Below, one piece after another: positions 16,996-23,676 of a stretch of 40,782 nucleotides of DNA. Each line of letters begins with the position of its first letter. The first letter of the stretch is position 1. Position numbers and translations under genes: made by a program. Location of the stretch: contig JAADER010000016.1 in assembly GCA_013153275.1 (NCBI GenBank), forward strand, positions 1-40,782, given 5' to 3'. Source of the DNA: Thermoproteota archaeon (GTDB lineage: Archaea > Thermoproteota > Thermoprotei > Thermoproteales > Thermocladiaceae). The notes beneath the pieces are model-generated. The model did not search any database and was not told where the DNA came from. It saw only the letters and a program-made list of their open reading frames with translations.

Positions 16996-17861
16996 TATAT
17001 GAACAGTCTAACAGGTCTCAGCTCTATACCTATCATTAGGAGACCTATAAAGTCTATGTAGACCATCTTCAGTATTGATGACCCTATCCTGATAAGCCTC
17101 ATTATGATCTTTCCATCTCTAGATAACGTAACGACCTTATCCTTCTCCTGAACTATTATGTCCGGTGTATACTCTACTATTCTATCAATCTCACTATCAG
17201 TCATAAAGAATCTAGCATGTTCAACCTCTATAACATCTCGCGTTGATAGTAATATTCCCAGTGCCAGTGTGCTATCGGTTATTATATCCTTGCCAAGTAT
17301 GAGGGCAGCAATCACAGACCAGGCTAGTGTCCTCAGATCTATACCTGTCAGCCTCATTATGTAGTATACTGGAACGTTCACGTCGGTACTTATTTCAGGA
17401 AGCTCGAATATGTAGTTAGTTGTTCTTGTTCCTCTTCTACATATGATTCTGAACCTTATATCTATATACTTCTCTATTCTATCAAGATCGAGAAAGGTTA
17501 CTCTCTTGAGTTTACCGTTGAGGTCTGGGTCCTCGCATATTACAGCCATCTCTGTCCCATCATGGTCTCTATATGATATGCAGTCGAGGTACTGTCCGTA
17601 TTTTGTATATATGAGATATACATTACGACTCTTAAGTATCTCGCTAATGTTATTAAAATTTGCTAGATCTACAAAAAGGTGAAGGTATCCTCTCCACTCG
17701 TCGTCTCTATATCCAACACGACATGCAGCTTCAACTATGCCTCTAAGGCTGAGGTCTATCGGAAGCGTACGATACTTCTGAAATATGTTCTTGGTTAAAT
17801 TTATTAATCTCTTAAGAGTCAGTCTCCGCACTTCTGCTATAATCTCGCAACTCACGATCAA
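16992..17861 (-). CDS. Hypothetical protein (289 aa)
   Basis: A 289-residue protein of unknown family. The N-terminal half is soluble and mixed, with Cys residues scattered (CRVGYRDD, CISYRD, VICEDPD). A moderately hydrophobic segment DLRTLAWSVIAALILGKDI lies near 175-193 and another near the C-terminus (MVYIDFIGLLMIGIEL). No nucleotide-binding or metal motif stands out. It is divergent from the phosphatase gene with 53 nt between them, so both promoters share the AT-rich TATATAATAAAT near 17880-17891. Possible regulatory link with the phosphatase is inference from position only. Confidence 0.6.
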   Translation of the reverse strand: MIVSCEIIAEVRRLTLKRLINLTKNIFQKYRTLPIDLSLRGIVEAACRVGYRDDEWRGYLHLFVDLANFNNISEILKSRNVYLIYTKYGQYLDCISYRDHDGTEMAVICEDPDLNGKLKRVTFLDLDRIEKYIDIRFRIICRRGTRTTNYIFELPEISTDVNVPVYYIMRLTGIDLRTLAWSVIAALILGKDIITDSTLALGILLSTRDVIEVEHARFFMTDSEIDRIVEYTPDIIVQEKDKVVTLSRDGKIIMRLIRIGSSILKMVYIDFIGLLMIGIELRPVRLFIY

Positions 17862-17914
17862 TGAGACTAGTATGGGGAATATATAATAAATGTTTACTAG
17901 ACTAACTATAGTAG

Positions 17915-18790
17915 ATGTCTCTCCCTGATATAACGATAGACCACATAAGAGATTTCATAGTAGAGAACGCATTTCGTATAGAGGACCTACTCAAGAGCGA
18001 GAAGCAGCTCGTAGAGATAAATAGCGATAAGATAGTAGTGGTAGGAGATCTTCACGGTGACTATCTATCTCTATGTAACATAGTATCGAGATATAGTCCT
18101 TCTGAGTGGACGATCCTCTTCCTAGGAGACTATGTGGATCGTGGCGAGTACCAGATAGAGACTATCACGAAAGTGCTAGAACTTAAAGTAAAGCATCCTG
18201 ATAAAGTGTTTCTCTTGAGAGGTAATCATGAGTCACCGTCTATGAATATCACGTATGGTTTTGTTGCAGAGCTTCAGACAAAGTTCAAAGGCGAGATACA
18301 GCTGATGTCACTTATATATAGCTTCCTCGAGTACAAGGTATTCTGCAACCTACCCTATGCTGCATTAATCAACAATGAGATATTTGCAGTACATGGAGGT
18401 CTCGCAAAAGGACTAGAAAAGCCAGATGATGTGAAAAATATTCCGAAATGTGATGCAATGCCAAGTAATCCCATAGCCTTTCAATTACTATGGAATGACC
18501 CTTCAGATGAGGTAACAGGTTTTGAACCAAATGAGCTGAGAGGAGGCTGCCTTCAGGACGACCTCTGTATATATCTGTGGGGGCCGGACGTGACCAAGAG
18601 TTTCCTTGAAAAGAACTCGTTAAAAATGATAATTAGGGCTCATGAATATACTGGACCCGGATACAAGTGGAACCATAATGGTAAGGTGCTTACAGTATTC
18701 AGCTCCTGTGCGGGACCGTACAAATTTGTGAGACCAAAGATAGCTATAATAACCCGAGGAGAGGTAAAACTAGAAGACGCTAGAAAATGA
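17915..18790 (+). CDS. PPP-family serine/threonine protein phosphatase (PP1/PP2A-like)
   Basis: A 291-residue phosphoprotein phosphatase with all PPP signatures in order: GDLHGDY (44-50), GDYVDRG (71-77), LRGNHES (101-107), FAVHGGL and IRAHEY. The Asp, His and Asn residues bind two catalytic metals, and Arg residues of GDYVDRG and RGNHE bind phosphate. Archaeal members dephosphorylate proteins, much like eukaryotic PP1/PP2A. TATA-like TATATAATAAAT is ~26 nt upstream of a transcript start near 17911. The stop codon TGA (18788-18790) is inside the C box of a guide RNA. Confidence 0.95.
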   Translation: MSLPDITIDHIRDFIVENAFRIEDLLKSEKQLVEINSDKIVVVGDLHGDYLSLCNIVSRYSPSEWTILFLGDYVDRGEYQIETITKVLELKVKHPDKVFLLRGNHESPSMNITYGFVAELQTKFKGEIQLMSLIYSFLEYKVFCNLPYAALINNEIFAVHGGLAKGLEKPDDVKNIPKCDAMPSNPIAFQLLWNDPSDEVTGFEPNELRGGCLQDDLCIYLWGPDVTKSFLEKNSLKMIIRAHEYTGPGYKWNHNGKVLTVFSSCAGPYKFVRPKIAIITRGEVKLEDARK

Positions 18791-18835
18791 TGAGAACTCC
18801 TGATACAGACCTGTGACGATGCCGTCCCAGTCTGA
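18787..18835 (+). ncRNA. C/D box sRNA overlapping a gene junction; guide fits the 23S P-loop
   Basis: Layout in 49 nt: C box ATGATGA (18787-18793, exact), 12-nt guide gaactcctgata, D' box CAGA (18806-18809, one mismatch), 3-nt spacer cct, C' box GTGACGA (18813-18819, one mismatch), 12-nt guide tgccgtcccagt, D box CTGA (18832-18835, exact). The second guide pairs with ACUGGGGCGGUA of archaeal 23S helix 80 (10 Watson-Crick pairs and 2 G-U), placing the methyl on G2251 (E. coli numbering) by the N+5 rule; this rRNA sequence is recalled, not checked. The phosphatase stop lies in C and the next gene's GTG is the start of C'. TATA-like CTATAATAA at 18744-18752. Confidence 0.82.
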
Positions 18836-19211
18836 ACGAAAGATAATCTGCAGAGAAGATATGAGATATATCTGTATGAAAATGCTCGAACCAAGGAAAT
18901 GGAAGCAGGCCATACTATCATTAATCTTTCTAATGTTCTACGCTATACTAATGCTGAGCCTAGGCCTCCTTCTTAACGCTGTAAACGTACCTCTGACTAG
19001 TGTTTTTGTTGGCCTGATTATGATCATCGTGCCGCTAATGATAGCAATGATTATATGCTCAGTTATTCATACGTTCTTTGCTATATCTGATGCACGTAAA
19101 TTTAAGAACACGTTGGTCTGCTCAAGATGTCTGAGGGTGTGGATATACATATCCTGTAATGCATCTCCTAGATACTGCCCGGCCTGTGGTGGCCCTCTCA
19201 ATAGACCCTAG
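18813..19211 (+). CDS. Two-helix membrane protein with C-terminal zinc ribbon
   Basis: A 132-residue protein: a cytoplasmic N-terminus, two membrane helices (~residues 34-56 and 63-90), and a C-terminal zinc ribbon CSRCLRVW...YCPACGGPL (two CxxC pairs, ~103-128). Function unknown; zinc ribbons on small membrane proteins are common in archaea. The GTG 18813 start is doubtful because those bases are the C' box of a guide RNA; ATG 18819 or ATG 18861 are alternatives. The next gene downstream also joins a zinc ribbon to a membrane helix, so the two may work at the same site. Confidence 0.7.
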   Translation: MTMPSQSERKIICREDMRYICMKMLEPRKWKQAILSLIFLMFYAILMLSLGLLLNAVNVPLTSVFVGLIMIIVPLMIAMIICSVIHTFFAISDARKFKNTLVCSRCLRVWIYISCNASPRYCPACGGPLNRP

Positions 19212-19264
19212 ATAAAGGCCAGCAAGCTTAATACTGAGCGATTAATAGAGCTGTTAGAAACTTA

Positions 19265-19948
19265 ATGTCTACAAAGAGATCTGTAGAGAAACTTAGATGT
19301 CCACTATGTGGAACCTTGGTAATTGTTAAAGGAAGTGTGAAATACTGCCCACATTGTGGCTTCCCAGTGCATGAATATATTAAAGCAATATCCATGTATC
19401 CAGAGCTCGCAAAGCTTGACCCTGAAACTGTGATCACCGTATATCGCAACAGGGAGTCATCAACTAAAAAGAGGAAGATCGTTCTCATCAGTTTAGGAGT
19501 GATAGCGTTACTTCTTCTCTTCTCCTACCTAGGCTACGTTATCTCCCAGTATGTTATCGCTAAAGAATGTAGAGTCACGGTCTCCGATATAGAGATAGAG
19601 CATATTGGTGTTACTGGAGCGGATCTGCTGGTAGTCCTTGAAATATATAATCCTAATAATATTCCTGCAAGGATACCTGCAATATCTTACGAAGTCCTGA
19701 TAGACGGCATATATGTAGGAACAGGATATATCAACAATATAGAGGTTCCACCACACTCTACATGGTATGCAAGATCTACATTCAGATTAAGGTACTCGGG
19801 AGCTATAAGCGCGATCATCGACATAATTAGGGAAAAACTCTTCCATAGAAGGAGCATTAATGTGACGATCGAGGGCACTGCTAACGTCAATGTTGGACCT
19901 TCAAGCTTCTCGCTTCAATTCTCCAGAACTAAGGTTGTAGACCCCTAA
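19265..19948 (+). CDS. Zinc ribbon - membrane helix - LEA2-like protein
   Basis: A 227-residue protein with an unusual order: an N-terminal zinc ribbon CPLCGTLV...YCPHCGFPV (12-36), a charged linker, one membrane helix (~72-92, IVLISLGVIALLLLFSYLGYVI), then an outside domain with the LEA2/WHy pattern LEIYNPNNIPARIPAISYEV, DGIYVGTGYI and VPPHSTW (about 120-165). LEA2 domains are beta-sandwiches linked to desiccation or stress tolerance in plants and found widely in archaea. The domain order places the ribbon in the cytoplasm and the LEA2 domain outside the cell. Confidence 0.78.
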   Translation: MSTKRSVEKLRCPLCGTLVIVKGSVKYCPHCGFPVHEYIKAISMYPELAKLDPETVITVYRNRESSTKKRKIVLISLGVIALLLLFSYLGYVISQYVIAKECRVTVSDIEIEHIGVTGADLLVVLEIYNPNNIPARIPAISYEVLIDGIYVGTGYINNIEVPPHSTWYARSTFRLRYSGAISAIIDIIREKLFHRRSINVTIEGTANVNVGPSSFSLQFSRTKVVDP

Positions 19949-19970
19949 CGAACGGTACATAACTATCAAG

Positions 19971-19979
19971 CTTATATAT
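19971..19979 (+). promoter_or_regulatory. TATA box for the stomatin-like gene
   Basis: CTTATATAT, centred 26-27 nt before ATG 20002, predicting a leaderless mRNA. Confidence 0.6.
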
Positions 19980-20001
19980 GACAACTATCTAATACATTCT
20001 G

Positions 20002-20835
20002 ATGCCAAAATACACTAACTCGAGGCAGTATGCTATATTCTGGACTCTTCTAGCAGGTTCGATACTTGGACTAGTACTAGGAAGCGTTCCTCTGAAAGTA
20101 CTCTCATTCTTTGTACTTGTGTACGATCTTGCAGGCATAAGAGTCATATATGAGTACGAGCGTGGGGTGCTGTTCACTCTCGGCAAGTTCTCGGGTCTCC
20201 TAAATCCAGGTATCGTATGGATAGCGCCTGCAATTCAGTCCATACGTAAGGTTGATCTCAGAGTTAGAGCTGTAGATATTCCCGAGCAGGAAGTTGTAAC
20301 TCGAGATAATGTCTCGATCAAGGTTAACGGTGTAGTGTTCTTTAAAGTTGAGGATCCTGAAAAAGCTATACTTAACGTTGAGAACTATAGGAGAGCCACG
20401 ATACTCTACGCTCAGACTGTGCTTAGAGATGTGATAGGAAGTCATGATCTTGATGAGGTTCTTCAGAAACGTGAGCAAATAGGAGAGATCATTAGGAAGA
20501 TAGTTGATGAGATCTCTAATGAGTGGGGTATCAGGATAGTCTCGGTCAAGCTTCAGGACATTATAATTCCAGAGAACATGAAGAGCATAATAGCTAGACA
20601 GGCTGAGGCTGAAAGAGAGAAGAGAAGCAACATAATAAAGTCTGAGGGAGAACTCATAGCCGCTCAGAACCTAGTGAAGGCTGCCGAGATGATGTCTAAG
20701 GCTCCGGCTGCATTAACGTTGAGGGTTCTTCACACACTGTCCGACATATCTAAGGATCCTAACCAGAAGGTCCTGCTGATACTACCTATAGAGCTTCTAG
20801 AGTTTTTAAAAAGAGAGAAAAGCGAACATAAGTGA
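20002..20835 (+). CDS. SPFH/stomatin-like membrane protein
   Basis: A 277-residue band-7 protein. Two N-terminal hydrophobic segments (~12-45) form the membrane hairpin, followed by the SPFH core GIRVIYEYERGVLFTLGKF, NPGIVWIAPAIQSIRKVDLR, VDIPEQEVVTRDNVSIKVNGVVFFKV, and a helical coiled coil rich in Ala/Glu (ARQAEAEREKRSNIIKSEGE). Stomatins form membrane ring assemblies, often with NfeD proteases; no NfeD gene is adjacent here. It converges on the CODH-like gene with 3 nt between the stops. Confidence 0.93.
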   Translation: MPKYTNSRQYAIFWTLLAGSILGLVLGSVPLKVLSFFVLVYDLAGIRVIYEYERGVLFTLGKFSGLLNPGIVWIAPAIQSIRKVDLRVRAVDIPEQEVVTRDNVSIKVNGVVFFKVEDPEKAILNVENYRRATILYAQTVLRDVIGSHDLDEVLQKREQIGEIIRKIVDEISNEWGIRIVSVKLQDIIIPENMKSIIARQAEAEREKRSNIIKSEGELIAAQNLVKAAEMMSKAPAALTLRVLHTLSDISKDPNQKVLLILPIELLEFLKREKSEHK

Positions 20836-20838
20836 AAA

Positions 20839-22671
20839 TTATACTCTAAGTCCAAGCCTTCTTCTCCTATCATCAATATGGCGTACCATAACCTCAGCAG
20901 CCTTAGCAGGATCACCCTCTACATATAGCCTTCCTCCGGTTATGTCTACAAGCTTCTCCGTCAGCACCGTCTTAACGAGGCTTGAACCATCTATAAACGG
21001 CGAGGGATATACATGCAGAAGGAATCCACATGCTAGTGCATACGCCGCATCTCCAAGAGCCTGCTCCTCGAACCACTGTGGAGCTGATACCACTACTGGA
21101 AGATCTGGTAAATCAACATTGAGCTTCTCAGCAATTTTCTCAGCTAGATAGACTATTCTTGAGACACTCATACACAGTCCAAAATCCCACACTGGAGGAA
21201 GCTTAAGCTCTCTACATGCGTCTTGCAGATCCTTGCTCGCATGCTCGATCGCCTCCTCACTCATGAATCCTAGATCCTGTAGTCCATATGACGTGCATCC
21301 TGCTGTCCACACCATAACTCCTCTTCGTAGTAGCTCCTTTGTCAAGTCTCTTGTCAGTACGTCATGGCCTCTACTTATCAGATTTGAACATCCAACAACT
21401 GCTGCAATACCCCTTATCTTTCCATCAGCTATTAGCTGCATGAGCCTTTCTAACAGGTTCTTCTCAACGTAGTCCTCGCTGAACCCAACGACTGCTCTCT
21501 TAGTTGTACCGAACCTGCTTTCTCTTCTCTTTCTTGCTTTGAATGCCTCTATTGCAAGCTCTACTATCTTCTTAGCAACTTCTCTAGCCTTTTCTGGACT
21601 CCATTGTACAAGTACTGCTTCTTCTATATATGCAACATCGTCAGCAGCTATCAGCCGAGTACCTGTACATCTAGAGATGTCTGTGAGACCCGGAAACGTG
21701 CAGTTGAACTCTGAGACCACGGCATCGATGAGACCGCTAGCTACTAGAGGCTCTGTACCGAAGTTGTTAGCACACTGACCTATGAAACAGCTTTCCTTTA
21801 GAAACTTCCATCTTGACTGTATATCCTGTCCCACACATGTTGCTCCTACAACCTCTATACCGGCGGCTCCAGCCTTCTTTGCAAGCTCCTGAGCCTCGCT
21901 CGATGATGCGTAGTCTATCACTGCCTGCTGTATCACCGTCTGGTGCCCTGTCGTGAGTATGTTAACGTATGAGGGATCTATCTTGCCTATACCTGCCTCA
22001 ACCGTCTCCGGTTCTGGTACTCCTAACGCGATATTGTTCATCCAGGTATTCATTCTTAACGCAACATATCCCATAACTAGCCCGAGCCTGAGAACGTTAA
22101 GCAGCATGTCTAGCACGTTCGCATTAAGGTTCGTCGACGTCTTTACTAGGGCATCGACAATCTCTGATTTTGCGCCTCCGGGAACTATTCCAAGCTTTCT
22201 GAACAGGTCAAGCCTCGGCTTGAACGCTAGTCTAGTGACTATTATGCTCTCCTCGTACCTCGGCCTATATAGGTCTCCTAGCACTAGCTCTGCTAGAGCC
22301 TTGTGATCCGGCTCTATGTTTAGCAGATTACATACTTTCTCAAGCTTCTCTCTACTTTTAACGTTTTCCATGTTCAATAATGCTCTAGCAGTGTTCTCAC
22401 ATACATGCACATAACATGCCACACCAGCCGTAACATGTCTAAGAAGGTTCTTCGCAACGACCTGATGCACATTTAGGCCACAGACTCCGTATGGATACTT
22501 CTCGGTAAGTATACAGGGACCCTCAGAGCACACGTTACAGCACACGCCTTCTCTTCCGAACTTGCACTGTGTAGCTTTTAATCGTCTCGTATGTGGGGTG
22601 TCTATACCGTTCTTTTCGGCTTCTTCCACGAGCTTTCTAACATCTTCATTTGCTGTATCTACAAATGGCAT
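20839..22671 (-). CDS. Ni-containing CO dehydrogenase-like protein (CooS family), divergent active site
   Basis: A 610-residue CooS homologue. D- and B-cluster Cys are kept: C36, C44, C45, C48, C53, C64. All ligands of the Ni-Fe-S C-cluster also appear conserved: H243 (TGHQ), C279 (VVGATCVG), C324 (EFNC), C428 (VVGCSN), C459 (TAGC) and C500 (FGLC). Two acid-base positions differ from biochemically known CODHs by my alignment: the His near GAAAHSDH is Tyr 87, and the Lys of the EKA motif is Gln 537 (EEQAL). So the cluster is probably built, but classic CO oxidation is uncertain. No CooC, acetyl-CoA synthase or CooF gene is adjacent. Divergent from mtd. Confidence 0.85.
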   Translation of the reverse strand: MPFVDTANEDVRKLVEEAEKNGIDTPHTRRLKATQCKFGREGVCCNVCSEGPCILTEKYPYGVCGLNVHQVVAKNLLRHVTAGVACYVHVCENTARALLNMENVKSREKLEKVCNLLNIEPDHKALAELVLGDLYRPRYEESIIVTRLAFKPRLDLFRKLGIVPGGAKSEIVDALVKTSTNLNANVLDMLLNVLRLGLVMGYVALRMNTWMNNIALGVPEPETVEAGIGKIDPSYVNILTTGHQTVIQQAVIDYASSSEAQELAKKAGAAGIEVVGATCVGQDIQSRWKFLKESCFIGQCANNFGTEPLVASGLIDAVVSEFNCTFPGLTDISRCTGTRLIAADDVAYIEEAVLVQWSPEKAREVAKKIVELAIEAFKARKRRESRFGTTKRAVVGFSEDYVEKNLLERLMQLIADGKIRGIAAVVGCSNLISRGHDVLTRDLTKELLRRGVMVWTAGCTSYGLQDLGFMSEEAIEHASKDLQDACRELKLPPVWDFGLCMSVSRIVYLAEKIAEKLNVDLPDLPVVVSAPQWFEEQALGDAAYALACGFLLHVYPSPFIDGSSLVKTVLTEKLVDITGGRLYVEGDPAKAAEVMVRHIDDRRRRLGLRV

Positions 22672-22694
22672 ACATCTACTATCGTTTTGTTCAA

Positions 22695-22702
22695 TATTTA
22701 AG
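22695..22702 (-). promoter_or_regulatory. TATA box for the CODH-like gene
   Basis: TATTTAAG on the plus strand (CTTAAATA on the coding strand), centred about 27 nt before ATG 22671. With the mtd box it defines a 155-bp divergent control region. Confidence 0.6.
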
Positions 22703-22796
22703 TTTTACATACCGTTATTGTTTGGTTCGGAATTCTAACTATGTCATATAAGATTGTAATAGTACGCTATCTATCATTAAGAAAAGATGCCGAAGC

Positions 22797-22804
22797 TTAA
22801 ATAC
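22797..22804 (+). promoter_or_regulatory. TATA box for mtd
   Basis: TTAAATAC, centred 26 nt before GTG 22827. It fixes the GTG as a leaderless start. Confidence 0.6.
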
Positions 22805-22826
22805 CGGGTGAACCTACTATAGGTAA

Positions 22827-23675
22827 GTGAGCAACAAAGTAAGCATCGGAGTCGTAAAGTGCGGATGCATAGGTTCATCAGTTCTCCTAGAATATGCACT
22901 AGACGAGAGAGCGGAGAGAGAGGATATGACGACCATGGTGTATGGTACTGGGTCAAAAATGAGCGAGGACCTCTGTGAGCAAGCTGCTAAGAGAGCGCTC
23001 GAGGGGAAACACGACCTGTATATAGTGGTGAGCCCAAACGCCGCTCTTCCAGGTCCAAGCAGAGCAAGAGAGATACTTGTCGAGAGTGGTAGACCTGTGA
23101 TAGTGATAACAGACGGTGCAGCCAGGAGCATCGCTAAGAAGCTCGACGAGGTGAGTAATGTAGGGTACATAATAGTGTTAGCAGACTCCATGATTGGCGC
23201 CCGAAGAGAGTTTCTCGACCCATCCGAGATGTGTATGTATAATACCTATGTGCTCAGAGTGCTCACAGTATGTGGAGTATATAGATGCATTGTAAGATAT
23301 ATAGACGAGATTGTTAACAAGCTGAAGAAGGGGGAGAGTCCTCAGCTTCCTAGAGTGATATTTGACAAGTACCACGTCATCGAGCACTCAGGTCTACATA
23401 ACCCGTACGCGCTTGCTAAGGCGATCGCGGCATACGAGATCGCTAGACACGTTGCAGATCTCACCGTTGAGGCTTGCTTCAAAGTCAAGGAGTGGGAGAG
23501 ATATACCATGATTGCAGCATCTGCACATGAAATGATGAGAACAGCTGCATTGCTAGCAGAGGAGGCTAGAGAGATAGAGAAGTATAATGACTCTCTTCTC
23601 AGGACTCCGCATGCTAAGGATGGGAGAACACTTGCTAAGACTAGGCTCATGGAGAAGCCCGCAGAGGTGATGTAG
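22827..23675 (+). CDS. mtd: F420-dependent methylenetetrahydromethanopterin dehydrogenase
   Basis: A 282-residue enzyme that oxidises methylene-H4MPT to methenyl-H4MPT with coenzyme F420. Match to archaeal Mtd along the whole length: IGVVKCGCIGSS (7-18), LDERAEREDM, VVSPNAALPGPSRAREIL (67-84), ADSMIGARREFLDPSEM (119-135), NPYALAKAIAAYEIA and, near the end, LRTPHAKDGRTLAKTRLMEKP. Length is normal (methanogen enzymes have ~276 residues). It implies the cell has tetrahydromethanopterin (or a relative) and F420. One base separates it from the FwdD/FwdB fusion gene, so both are in one operon. Confidence 0.95.
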   Translation: MSNKVSIGVVKCGCIGSSVLLEYALDERAEREDMTTMVYGTGSKMSEDLCEQAAKRALEGKHDLYIVVSPNAALPGPSRAREILVESGRPVIVITDGAARSIAKKLDEVSNVGYIIVLADSMIGARREFLDPSEMCMYNTYVLRVLTVCGVYRCIVRYIDEIVNKLKKGESPQLPRVIFDKYHVIEHSGLHNPYALAKAIAAYEIARHVADLTVEACFKVKEWERYTMIAASAHEMMRTAALLAEEAREIEKYNDSLLRTPHAKDGRTLAKTRLMEKPAEVM

Positions 23676-23676
23676 A

